In this document: one piece after another, positions 12,345 through 25,995 of the stretch
Layout of the letters: each line of letters starts with the position of its first letter
How positions within the stretch are numbered: the first letter of the stretch is position 1
NCBI GenBank assembly: GCA_018857735.1
Contig: JABMCL010002815.1
Span: 615,001-679,000 of the forward strand
DNA: 64,000 bases
Reading direction: 5' to 3'
Origin: Alviniconcha marisindica
Taxonomy: Eukaryota; Mollusca; Gastropoda; Provannidae
Program-made: the position numbers and the translations under genes
The notes under the pieces: model-generated
Databases searched by the model: none
The model's input: the letters and a program-made list of their open reading frames with translations, nothing else
What the model was told of the DNA's origin: nothing

Positions 12345-15300
12345 GTATATATATTACCTAATGTCTGACTATAGATATGTAATATATATTCGGGGAAAGT
12401 CAAAACACACACACGTGCGCGTGCAGACACACACAATATCTTATATGCATGTAGGTCTCCAGAGTTGCATACCTATAAATAAGGAGACATATCCTCAAAA
12501 ACAGTTGTTATATTGCCTTATTTTGTACACATGCATGTTTCTTTTCAGGCTAAAGAGGTCGATGCTCCAAAGGGCAAGAGCAAGTGTTTTCATGACACAG
12601 CAGGGACAACATTAGTGGAGCATGAAGCCAGATTCGTCCTGGGAAACACTGCCTTACTTAGGAACAGCAGAGAAATAAAGATATGTGTCAATGCTGAAGT
12701 GCCAACTCACTGAAAACAAATCTTTTAAATTTATTAGGATGGGAAGAATTAGTGTTAACATGGAAATTCTCTATGCTTTGTCATCAGTTTCCAGATTTTG
12801 CATTACTGTTTCTGGTTACTTACAATGTGTTACAGTTGTTATTCCAAGTAGTGAGACTTGAATGCCAAATCAGTGTCTTTCGTAATTGAATTTTACCTGC
12901 TGTTAACAATAGGGTATAGGGTGAATGTACATTTGTAATTCACATGGTTTTCTGTTTTGTCAATGAAAGAATAATAATGACAACTTGGCTGTACTTTTTC
13001 TAAGTCACATACTGACTGTCCAGTGTTACATATTCCATGTGTCCTCTGATATGTGAGGCATCCAACAGTGCATTACTTTAATGGTTTCGGCCTTGTTCAG
13101 TATTTACAGCAATGTGTCAGATGTAGGAAACTAAGCTGTGCATATGTTTTACCAGAAAGGAAGTGTTGTGTCCACCATAGAGTTGTTACATCCAACAGAT
13201 AAAATGCTGAAAAAGGGCCTTTGACAAAATTACAACTATACAAGCAACTTGTTTAGTGCTGCAGTCATTAAAACCACTACTAAATCAGCTGGTAACATTT
13301 TGTTGCAGTGTAGGGAAATCAGCACTGTTATTTTATAAGCTGTGTATTGTGAGCATGGGAAATGTTATGTCCATCCAATCATTACATCCGACAGATAAAA
13401 TGTAAAAAATGTCGTTGATGACCTTATTTCATGCTGCAGTCATGAAAAGACTATGCTTCATAAATTCTAATAAACACATCCTATTTTTGATTCAGTGTTG
13501 TTTCATTTTATTTTATTAAAAAAATAAAAGGTGGCAGTCTGTGGATGTAACACAGGACATCATTGTTATGATTTTGAATATGAAATAAAAGTGAATTGAG
13601 TCAATTTAAGTTTTACTGTCTTGTTATAACGATGGATGTTTACTTTCCCCACAGATTGATAGCAATCATTAAATTCAAGGATTAAATCAAAACAAATATT
13701 GTGTCCTGTGTTGCATCCGACAGATTCAGGTGTCCGTCTTTAAATGTCTTTTTCTCAGACTCGCTTCATCAAGTTATCTTTTTCAGACCTGAAATGTATA
13801 TAAAAAAGACTTATCTTTTAAATGGTGTTACTTGCTAAATGACTTTTCTGCTTTTATTTTTCACCCTAATGTCCACCTTCTAAGCAGCACCTTTTGGCAC
13901 ATGCTCATATACGTTGTTTGATAGATATATATTTTTTAAGCTAAAAAGTATATATGATATAAGAGATCTTGAATTTTGCTCTGTGCATGGATCTGTGAAC
14001 CGTCTGTAAGTGGTCATACCACTGAGAGGTTCTGCCCCATTTTCAGTCCCTCCCTTTTTTAGTTTCCTTCATCTGGCATGGATAAATCAGATGGAATTTT
14101 CAGTAATACCAGTATGTCTAGCCTTATATGCTTTTTTTTAACAAGGGCAGCATTGTCTTCGAAAATGTTTGTTTGATTGTGTATGTCTGTTTTGTTTTAT
14201 ATTTGTGTAGGGATTGATTTTGTGGAGTTCACTCAAGAAAGGGTTTACATATATATGAGAAGTTTTGAAGGATGCATTTGCTTATGTATGACAAACTTTG
14301 AATGTCCTGAGGCAACCCTGTTGAGTTGACAGGACGTTAAAATTGAATTACAAACTCAATACAAGACCACCGTGCTGCCTTTTTTCAGCCTGTGACGACC
14401 ACTACTTTGGGGATGGCTGCTCCCAGATGTGCGGCTATTGCAAGAACAACAGCACATGCGACAAGGCGTCTGGCAACTGCCTCTACGGCTGCTCTGATGG
14501 CTACAGCGGTGACGACTGCCGCACTGGTGAGTTTCGTTTACCGGTCATGAAGCTTGAGCGGGTGATGACAACGGTTTTCTTTTTTATCTCAATTTTTGTT
14601 TCAGGCATTGTGATATGATGGGTTTATTGTACCTTTGCTGGAGAGAATGAGTGCTTTTCTTGTTTTGATTTTTTAAATTTTATTTCTGTGACAACTGCTG
14701 CATTGGTGAGTTAGATCCACTGGACGTGAAATGGACTGTACATGAGCCGATGGCGGTAGTGGTTTTCACCTTTAAGTGGATGTTTGTTTCAGGCATTGTG
14801 ATAAAATGTGTTTATTGTCTGTACCTTGGCTGGAGAGAATGAGTGTTTTACTTTTCTCGGTTTTAATTTCTCTTAGCAGTGAAGCCCCTTTTAAGGAATA
14901 GAAAACTAAAAGAATGATGGTGTTTGGGCGAGACCTGCAAACAGCTTTTGACAAGTGAGACTTTGAAGAACTAGTGTTGCATTGTTCTGTTCTGCTGTGA
15001 AGGAGCATTTGGTGTGAGTTTTCTGTGACGCGTGTTTGCAGCGATGTCGAAAAACCAGGAGGCATCCGTGAAGCTGGGTATTGGCGCTGGCGTGGCCGCT
15101 TTTGTCGTCACTGTGCTTGCCATCTTCATCATCGTCTGCTACAGGTAGGGGGCACGCTTGCTTCTCTGTTGTACATTGACATCTGCCTTGTAAGGACACT
15201 CTGTGCTCGCTTCTCTGTGTCATGCGCATTTCCACCAATTTTTTTGCACACACTAACATGTTGAATAATTGTCAGCAGTGACAGCTTGAGGTTTTTATTT

Positions 15301-15652
15301 GATTGCAGGGTTCGCATGGTCTTTGAAGGTCTTTGAAAGTTTGGGGAAAATGGGATACGCTTTTCAAGGCCTTGAAAGTCTGTAAAAACTGAGTGGGGTC
15401 TGTGAAAGTTTGTGAATTTGTGGTCTTCAGAGTGCTAGGGAAAAACTATCAGTTGATCCAGGGTATGACAATAACTTTTTTCCCCACTTGCCCTGTAGGG
15501 CAAGTAGATGAATTTTCTGCTTGCCCGAGTGGCAAAACTAGTTGCCCATGCCAGATTCTTAAAATCAACCATTTTGATTAAAATAGGCGATATGTTTGTC
15601 AAATGGATTTTGAAGGGTATAAAGTGTGATAAAAGTTCTAAGTAGACACACA

Positions 15653-15694
<42 letters not shown>

Positions 15695-18600
15695 TCATCT
15701 TCCCCACAAAGTTACATAAATGTGTAACATAGTTAATTGTCAGGTCCATACTTGAAAGATATAAATTCTGTAAAGTACTCAAGCTTATAATTTAAAAAAA
15801 TCTACATTGCCAGTGGTACCTGTCTCAGTATTAATGGTATCAGCAGTTAATCATTGCAGTACAGAATGTGACTGAGCATAACTCTGCCTCATTCTGTCAT
15901 GTGTCATGACTTCTGTGAAAGCCAACATTCATTTCATTCTAACACTGTAACAGTTCTAATTTCAGAATTTTAATTATTGTTAATGTTAATGACCCAAACT
16001 GCCATGCATGCCCCAAGCCATGACCCAACATAGCCCGGGCAGCTTGATCAGTGGTGGTATTTTTTAACACAAGGAACTGAGCCAAACCTGCACCAGATAC
16101 ATTTCTTTATTTTCTGTGTTAATAAAGGATTCAGATTTATGCTAGTTTATTCCTGCCTTCATTATCTATTAATTAAGAATGAGAAAGTTTTTTTTATATT
16201 TTTTTTAAGGTCCAATGTTTCCCCTATTTCCATGATAAAACAAGGTCGGGAGTAGTGTCCCTTTGCTGATCGGAAATTCCCGATCAGAACATGATTATGA
16301 ATTTGAACATTTTAGCGGCCACAATTAGGTCTTTTAAAATGCTCATTGATTACACTTTGGATCTGACACTCCCCTTCTCCCCTTGCCCCCTATCCCTCCC
16401 TCAAAAGAAAGAGAAGACGAAGAAATTGCTTTAAAATTCCCACTAGCACTGGCATAGTTGTGGCCCATGTCATTGCAAACACACCAAGCAAATTCTTTCG
16501 TCTGCATTTGGGAACAGACTTCCTCTCTTTTGACTGGGATCTGTTAGCTTTTAGCTTTTCAAACTTATTTTTGTTTTCATCCCCCCCCCCCCCCTCCGAT
16601 GCTCCTTTTAAAAAGCTCACACCAAAGCTGAGTGTGAGCCATGCTTCGCCATGAGTAGAGAGCTAGCTTCTGATTGGCTTAACTGCACTGGCAAGCCAAT
16701 CACATGCTACAACACTGAAGTCGTTTGGTTTGATAATGTAAAAGGAAACTGATGTTGCAATTGTGGAACCGCAAAACAAAAACTGTAAAAGTGACTCGAA
16801 ATCTAGTGCTTGAATTGAACTATGATACTGTCAATAAAAACAAAGAAACAAACAAAACAAAACTGATAACGACTTGCCCGGTCGGGCAGGCCACTGAAAT
16901 TTTTACCTGCCCGACTGAGTAAGTTACCTGCCCTGGGCAGTCGGGCAGTCCTTATTGTCATACCCTGGTTTATCGGTCAGAAACTGTATTTCCCAAGACC
17001 AAACAGTAGTTTAAACAAAAACAATTGCCGTGCAAAATCAGAAAGAACGCCCTTCCTGTCAGTTTTGACAGATGGAGTGTGTCGGCTATCGGCTACAGTA
17101 AGGGTTGCACCCTTTTACCAGATATGTGAAGATTTGTGTACCTTCATGTTGCTTTTCCGCACCATATTGCAAAGGTTTGTGAACAGTTTGTGAATTTTGA
17201 AAGGATTTTTCTGTACGAACCCTGTGAAGAGTGAAGGTGAACATCAGCAGTGTCATGCTTTTCTTGTCCCTTGCCGTTCCAGGCGTCGTCGCAACAAGCA
17301 GATGAATGTCAGCAAAGGCTACATGGAAGAGGTCAAAGAAGATGGATGCAACAATGTGCAGAATGAGCGCTGCATGCTGTTGGGAGACTCACGAATTGGT
17401 GAGCGATTGTGTGCGCTGGTTTGGATGGAACGCACAGCTTTTTGATTGTTGTGAAACTGTTTTCATTGACGATGAGCAGAAAGTGAGCAAAACGGGGTGT
17501 AAAGTTCTGAACTGTATTTTTTTTTTTTAAATAGTGCCTATGTTTTTACAATTTTAGTTTTCAGTATAACATTCAACACATTTTGGAAACGGCTGCTGCC
17601 GGAACAGTTACTTCAGGGTGAAAATGCCAGCCTTTAGATGATGTCATTTCATAAAATTATTTTGATCTTTTTTGGCCGGATGACTGTTTGCCACAATTGA
17701 CGCTGACATCTGTTGTTCATTTTGTTGCGGGGTTTTCCTCAGTGGCATAGTTTCAGAGTCTCCTGCCTCATTGAATGTTTGTGCAGCACTCGTGTTCCGA
17801 AACATGCAAAAGATAGTTTCTTGTCTTTCAGTACAGACAAAAACCAAAATATGTATGCATACATAGACATTTTATACGATAGATCTCGTGGATCCTGCCG
17901 TACTGAATGTTTGTGAGATGCTTGTGTTCCAAAACATGCCGAAGTTATTTTCTTGTCTTTCATTACAGACAAAATAAAAATATGCGTGCACTCATATACA
18001 TTTATATGATAGATAACACTGTTGGGAAAAGACCCATGAGACACCCCAAAATACATCTCCCATAGGGTTGTTAATAATGTTTGGGTTGTGGAAATTCACC
18101 CTGATCTAAGTGTTACAGTTGAATGGGCTTTAAAAACCAATGGTCAGTCTGTCAGGTTGTGGAAAAGGAATTCCATTCAAGGATTTTTAGAGTGGTCTCC
18201 CCTTGGGGTGCTCATAGTAGCCTTTGCTTTATTTGCATAAGGTACCCAGTATCGCAATATGGAATGTGAAAGTGAAGGAAGCATTGAAGTTTCCTGCTGT
18301 TCAAGGCTTTGCATGGTTTTTGACAGAACAAACGCAGATGAAGGAGATTGAAGAGAACAGCAAGAACGAGGAAATCTCAGAACCCATCTACGTGAACGTG
18401 AATGGACGCAAGCAGACAGCCCCCGTGAAACTGGAAGACCTCCACGCCTACATCTTGAAGAACAAAGAGAACAACTGCGATGGGTTCCGCAAAGAATTTG
18501 AGGTAAGGTGGATCGAGTCCTTGGGTCCGTTTGGTTTTATAACCTGAAGGTATTCAGGGTAAACTGTTAAAGCTAATGAACTAGGATGTACTGAAGCATG

Positions 18601-21600
18601 GACTGAGTAGGGTTTGTTGTGTTTCAGAATGGGATCCAAGTGACTTGCTGAAGCTGCATGTGTACTGGGGTGTAACTCCCACCTGAACATAATTTCCTAG
18701 TTGTCTGAAGGCCCAGACTTCACTGTAGTTGCAAATTAAATCATTGATAGATGAGACCAGTAGTTAACTGTTTTGCTGTTGTTGCAAATTAAATCATTAA
18801 TAGATGAGACCAATAGTTAACTGTTTTGCTGTTGTTGCAAATTAAATCATTGATAGATGAGACCAGTAGTTAACTGTTTTGCTGTTGTTGCAAATTAAAT
18901 CACTGACGAGAGCAGTAGTTAAAGGTTTTACTGTTGTTGCAAATTAAATCATTGATAGATGAGACCAATTGTGAACTGTTTTGGTGTTGCAAATTAAATC
19001 ATTGATTGCTGAGACCAGTAGTTAACTTTTGCTGTTGTTGCAAATTGAATCATTGATGAGACCAGTAGTTAACTGTTTTGCTGTTGTTGCAAATTAAATC
19101 GTTGACAGAAGAGACCAATTGTGAACTGTTTTGCTGTTGCAAATTAAATCATTGATAGATGAGACCAATAGTTAACTGTTTTGCTGTTGTTGCAAATTAA
19201 ATCACTGATAGATGAGACCAATAATTAACTGTTTTGCTGTTGTTGCAAATTAAATCACTGATAGATGAGACCAGTAGTTAACTGTTTTGCTGTTGTTGCA
19301 AATTAAATCACTGACGAGAGCAGTAGTTAAAGGTTTTGCTGTTGTTGCAAATTAAATCATTGATAGATGAGACCAATTGTGAACTGTTTTGGTGTTGCAA
19401 ATTAAATCATTGATTGCTGAGACCAGTAGTTAACTTTTGCTGTTGTTGCAAATTGAATCATTGATGAGACCAGTAGTTAACTGTTTTGCTGTTGTTGCAA
19501 ATTAAATCGTTGACAGAAGAGACCAATTGTGAACTGTTTTGCTGTTGCAAATTAAATCATTGATAGATGAGACCAATAGTTAACTGTTTTGCTGTTGTTG
19601 CAAATTAAATCACTGATAGATGAGACCAATAATTAACTGTTTTGCTGTTGTTGCAAATTAAATCACTGATAGATGAGACCAGTAGTTAACTGTTTTGCTG
19701 TTGTTGCAAATTAAATCTTTGATAGATGAGACCAGTAATTAATTGTTTCTGTGAACAAAGTTGTTTTTTGCTTTGCATGTTTGTAATGTTTTTGTAATTA
19801 GCACATAGTATACATGCTCTTTCCCCCTTCCCCCCTCACCTCCCTGCCCCTGTAAGCAGGGATATATATTTTATTTTATTTTTTGTTGTTGTTGTTGTCT
19901 GTGATTGACTGTAACCACCCTTCACTGTAACATACTGCTGTGTGTGTTGACAGGAATTGCCTATGGGACTGTTGGCCCTGTGTGAAGTCGCTCGCCGACC
20001 CGAGAACAAGGCCAAGAACAGATACGGCAACATTGTGGCTTGTAAGTTCACAGCAATGATGGCAGATTGTGTTAGTTCTGATGACAGCTTATAGCACAGA
20101 TGTGTGCGTGCAGAGATACAGTTGCAGTGGTGGAGGGAGAAGAAGGAATATAGAGGTCATGAAAGTTTGAATGATTCTGTGTCGGCAAAGGGCAAAATGA
20201 AGAAGAAATTCTGTTGTGTGCATATATACATGAATACATGGTTCACGTTAACCAGGATTTTCCGGGATTTTATTGGTTAAGATCAGCATGTACCGGAAAC
20301 AAAATCAGCAGTTGGTCAGACATACCGGCTGTTGTTTTGCTTGACCAGCTCTCTGAAAACTAGAACGAAATAAAAGCATCACAGAGAGAGAGAGAGCATA
20401 TGGCTTTGTGTGTGCGTGGGTGTGTGCATGCGTGAGCGTGTTCTACATGGGGAAGGCAACAGGGTGTTTGCTAGTAGAGCTCTCGCAATAGTATCTATAG
20501 ATGGCAGTTTATTTGACCAATTACAACGATTGACCAGTTTTTTGTGAACCCCTTTCACTACCTTGTAGATGCCACGCCGGTTTCAAAAGTGTCTAGGACA
20601 ATCACTGTAGAGATTTTATTTTTTGTTTAACGATGGCTGTGCTTATAAACCTCAAGGACAGTAATCAGTATTAGCTGTCCTTGTTTCAGATGACCACTCG
20701 CGTGTTGTCCTGGAACCGCTGACCAACGAGCCGCTCTCAGACTATGTTAACGCCAGTTTCATGGATGTAAGTACAGTTACAGTTGGTTTTGTAGTACAAG
20801 AGCACTTCATACCGCACCTTGAATGAGAGAGGCACCCATCCCCAACATGCAATGTTTGTTGTATTTTTTATCGGTGAAAGTCAGTATTAAAAGCTTTTTT
20901 CCTTCTTCTTTCTTTCAGGGTTACAATCGACCGAAAGCCTTCATTGCCTCACAGGGTAAGTGAACCTCATTTCTGATGCTGTGTTTCAACTGTACAACAG
21001 CAGTTTATGCTGTTCTTGCATACCCATTAGGCAGTGGCCTGGCTTGCCATCAAATTAAGTCCGTTGGAAAAACGTAGTGTTGGAATTTTCTTGTCCACTT
21101 GGAATCGGACTGAGTTTTGTACAATGATAACCTCTGTTTTAGTGAGCTGTTTTCAAGGTCGGTGCTGTAAATTGTGAAAGTTCTCACACCAGTTTTCCTG
21201 ACTTTGAGCTATTTTTGAGGTTAGCGGTATAAACCCTGAAAGTTCTCACAACAATGCTACTGACTGAGCAATTTTCAAGGTCAGCGATGTAAACTGTGAA
21301 AGTTCTCAGGCCAGTTTTGAATGACTTGAGCTATTTTCAAGGTTATCGGTGAAAACTGAAAGTTCTCACACCATTTTTTTTACTGACAGAGCTATTTTTG
21401 AGGTTGTCAGTGTAAAACACCAGTTTTACTGACAGCTATTTTCAAGATCAGTGATGTAAACCGTGAAAGTTCTTACACCAGTTTTAGTGAGCTATTTTCA
21501 AGATCAGCGATGTAAACCATGAAAGTTTTTACACCAGTTTTAGTGAGCTATTTTCAAGATCAGCGATGTAAACCATGAAAGTTCTTACACCAGTTTTAGT

Positions 21601-24600
21601 GAGCTATTTTCAAGGTCGTCAGTGTAAACTGTAAATGTTCTCACCCCAGTTTTACTATTTTCAAGGTAAGCGATGCATGAAAGTTCTCACACCAGTTTTA
21701 GTGAACTATTTTCAAGAGCAGTGATGTAAACTGTGCAGTTACATATTGCCATTTTAAATTCACATCCAAACGTTTTCATGTTGCACACTAAAATAAAAAT
21801 AAATCTCTTCTCTTGTTACTGATTATTTTGAATAGTCATTTTGAATGTTACATTTTGATGTTTACAATTTCTTCTTTTGTTGTTTGTATATTGCAAGTTT
21901 GTGTTTTGTTTGGATACTACCCACTTTTAAGGCTTTGGGCCATAAAGGTTAGATGTACTTCATTTGTATAGATTTCTTGTTCTACATCCAAGTTGCCCTG
22001 TAGACATAATGCTGGGTTTTTTACTTAAATACCAGTGTTTAATGGTAATAATAATGCTGGAAATTGTTTAAGTGCCTACTCCACAGCTCAGTGCATTAAA
22101 CAATACAAACATAATAGAACACACATAATGGGCATCAAGATAAAGACTGTTACCCATGTAAACACGCAACTAAAAAATAATGTCCACATCATCATGGGTT
22201 CAAGCATACATGCAGCACACACGTGCACACGCTTACTCCTGCATGCACGCTCAACACACCTTTTTGTGGACTGAAGTGGGTGAAGGACAGTGCTGGTTAA
22301 CTGCAATATTTAGAGAGAAAAAATGCCCTGAGTTTGTTTCTGATGATAGAGAGCAAGAGATGCCTGGTGACTTAGGGGATACTGTTCCAGGATGGAGGCG
22401 TTGTTTGCAGGCTTCAGTTCGGTACATCAGTATAACATCTGAGGACTATGTTTGTGTGTGTGTGTGTGTGTGTGACAGGCCCCAACAAGATGATGATACG
22501 AGACTTCTGGCGCATGGTGTGGCAGCAGCGAGTCTGCAAGATCGTCATGCTCACCAACCTGGTCGAGGCCTGCAAGGTCAGGATCTCCGCCGCTTCACCT
22601 TGATTTGCCACGTACTGCGAAATAGGATTGATTCTTGCAGGGCTCCCATTAGCGAGTATTTATTTTAAGGGGGTCTCTGGGACTCCCCGCTACAACTTTC
22701 GCAGTGTCCCCTGGCAGTTTTAAAGTGTTGTGTCTAATATGAAAAAGAAAGCAGTTGTGCTCAAGTATACTGCTTTGCATATGATACCCTTTAGCCCTTC
22801 TACAACTGAGTCGTGGGTTTAGTTCCGTGAGACCATGCCACTTTTAGTTGTATGGTTTTCAGAAAGAAAGAAAAACCTGGCATTGTTTTTAGTGTGTGTC
22901 CCGTGGGACCCTCTGAATGTAAATTTAGTGCATTCTTTTCAGTTCCATTGTGTAAGGGATGCACATATGTGTGTTAGTGGGAGCCCTGTGCTTGCTACTG
23001 GATGCCCAGCCAATCACAAAGGTCATATCAGGGTGTTTTCGGGGGTGGGGGGGTAGCTTGCTTGGTGGGGCGTCAGTCCTGATGCTCTGCTGATGCAGGT
23101 TTGACTTCCCAGTGCAGCAAGGGACTTTTCCCCTAGAGCCACCTTTCAGGGCCGATTCTCTTATGGTGTTTGTGGATCCCGCATGTGCAGTTGCACACAT
23201 TAGCATCTGTAAGCATGTTAAAAAGCACAAGCGTTGGCAGCCGTACCGGCGTTTGGAGACACGAGAGTAGGTCAGTCCTTGAAGAGGGAAATTCCTTTTA
23301 GTGACCTGGTGGTCATGGTGTGTCTTGCAGAAAAAGTGCGAGCAGTACTGGCCAGACGAGGGCACCATGAAGTACGGAGATGTCAGCGTGCGCATCGTGG
23401 ACACGGCCAAGTACACCGACTTCATCATCAGGACCTTTGAGATCTCCAAGGTGGGCTGAATGTGGTGTGACTCGACAGCTGTGGCTGTTGAATTTGTTGG
23501 ATTGATCTGGAGATGCTGGCGTTTGGGCGTGTTTGCTTGTGAGTGTGTTTGCGTGTCAGTGTGTATGTTTGTGTGTGTGTGTGTGTTGTGTGTGTGTGTG
23601 TGTGTGTGTGTGTTTCTGTCTGTGAAAGTTTGCATACTTTTTACTATGTCACTCAACAGATTGAATCCAATGAATCCTTTGATTGATCAGGAAATGCAGG
23701 TGTGCATATTTGGGTGTTTACTTGTGAATATGTGTGTGTATTAGGGTGTATATATTGTGTGCAAATGTGTATGTGTGTGCGCGCGTGCGCATCTGTGAAA
23801 ATTAGCATACTTTTTACCATTGATTTTTTTTATATCTGTACTTGCATTACTTTTGTGTGACAACTTTGATCTGCTTTTATGTTGTATATTTTTGAACAAG
23901 TATTAGCAGTCTATTTCAAGTATTAGCAGTCTATTTCGGTACTTTCTGATTTTGCAGACATCTGTAGTCTTTCTTTTTTACATGTGTTTTTGTGTGTGTG
24001 TGTGTGTGTGTCAATGTGTGTGTGTGTGTCAGTGTGTGTGTGTGTGTCAGTGTGTGTGTGTGTGTCAGTATGTGTGTCAGTGTGTGTGTGTGTATGTATG
24101 TGTGTGTGTTTTATGTGTAGCCCTCAGATTTTCTTCTTTTTTTTCTTCTTTAATTTTGGATAAAGTACTACTTGATTGTGCAAAAAATCCTACATTTTTT
24201 TTGTTTTTTTCCCCCTTTCATCAGAGAAAGTTTTTTTGTTTTTTTGTGTGCATTTTTGTTTGTTCATCCCATTCTTTGCTGTGCAGGATGACAACAGTCG
24301 CATTGTGAAGCAGTTTCACTTCTGCACGTGGTCGGACCACGGGGCCCCTACCTACCCCACCACGCTGCTGGCCTTCCGGCGCAAAGTGCAGAGCTTCAAC
24401 CCAGAGAGCACAGCGCCTATACTATGTCACTGCAGGTCTGTACTGCATTCTGTTGCATCAGGCAGGTCTGTACACTGTTGCATCAGGCAGGTCTGTACTC
24501 TGTTGCATCAGGCAAGTCTGTACTCTGTTTCATCAGGCGGGTCTGTACTGTACTCTGTTGCATCAGGCTGGTCTGTACTGTGTTGCTTCAGGCAGGTCAG

Positions 24601-25947
24601 TACTCTGATGCATCAGGCAGGTCAGTACTGTACTCTGTTGCATCAGACAGGTCTGTACTGTACTCTGTTGCATCAGGCGGGTCTGTACTGTGCTCTGTTT
24701 CATCAGACAGGTCTGTACTCTGTTGCATCAGACGGGTCTGTACTCTGTTGCATGAGGCAGGTCTGTACTCTGTTGCATCAGGCTGGTCTCTACTGTGTTG
24801 CTTCAGGCAGGTCTGTACTGTACTCTGTTGCATCAGACAGGTCTGTACTCTGTTGCATCAGGCTGGTCTGTATTCCGTTACTTCAGGCAGGTCTGTACTC
24901 TGTTGCATCAGGCAGGCCTGTACTGTACTCTGTTGCATCAGACAGGTCTGTACTCTGTTGCATCAGGCTGGTCTGTATTCCGTTGCTTCAGGCAGGTCTG
25001 TACTCTGTTGCATCAGACAGGTCTGCCATGTCCAGTTGGTTGAAATGCCCTGCCCAGGAGCATCAAGGAGACAGACTCTATTCACTCTTTCCAGTCTACT
25101 CTCAAGACACACTTCTTTTATTGTAGTTTGTAATTTTCCTTCCCACTTGTCTCTGTCTGTCTGTCTGTCTGTCTTTGCTTGACAATCCTTGTGTTTTTTA
25201 TGGTGTGCATGTGTGAACCCCCCCCCCCCCCCCCCCCCCCCCCATCGCACCTCCGCTGTGAACATACATATTCTTGCATATGGAGACGTATTGGAACATG
25301 GGACTGAGACATACCCCCATCCCCGCCACCTGCATGCTGTGAACATACATATTCTTGCATGGAAACTTTTTATGTGCATTATAAAGTATCACTCATTCGT
25401 AACCAGCTCTCTGCGTATGTGTTTGACAGCGCGGGCATCGGCCGAACTGGGACGTACATCGGCCTGCACTACCTGCTGGACCAGGCCAACGCAGAGGGCC
25501 AGGTGGACGTGCTGCAGGCTGCTCACATCATGCGCAGCAACCGCGTCAACATGATTCAGACTTGTGTAGGTACCGCAGTGCTCGCCGTGCTAGTGGAGGA
25601 CAGAGGCAGGAAGCAGACCTTCTCTGTGGATGTGTGTGTGGGGAAGGGGGGAAGGTTGTGGGTGGGTGGGTGGGTGGGTGTGTGTGGTGTGTGTGTGTTG
25701 CTGAAACAGTGCCCTTGGCAGGGGGGTGGGGACAGTGGATGATGATGTGTGTGGGTGATGATGATGTGTGGGTGATGATGATGTGCGTGGGTGATGATGA
25801 TGTGTGTGGGTGATGATGATGTGTGTAGTTGAAATAGTTATCTTGGGGGCAAGGGGATGTTATGACGTGTGTGTGTGTGTCTGTGTGCGCTTTATGTGTG
25901 CATGCACGTGCATGAGTGTGTGTGCTTGTATACATACATGTATGCTG

Positions 25948-25995
<48 letters not shown>

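Noticed and set aside
12513..12713. Possible coding exon ([13 protein letters not shown]...) with a TTTCTTTTCAG acceptor inside the intron 7 element
   Set aside because: Joining it to the only nearby ATG-plus-donor exon gives an immediate stop, and I recognise no family; kept only as part of the mobile element.
24436..24465. Annotating the 30-nt extension of exon 17 as the normal exon end
   Set aside because: It would insert ten residues after the catalytic cysteine and break [10 protein letters not shown]; the 24435 border gives a perfect PTP signature.
24176..25126. 316-codon open frame on the plus strand
   Set aside because: It is exon 17 running on into the 25/30-bp minisatellite of intron 17; the repeat simply lacks stops.
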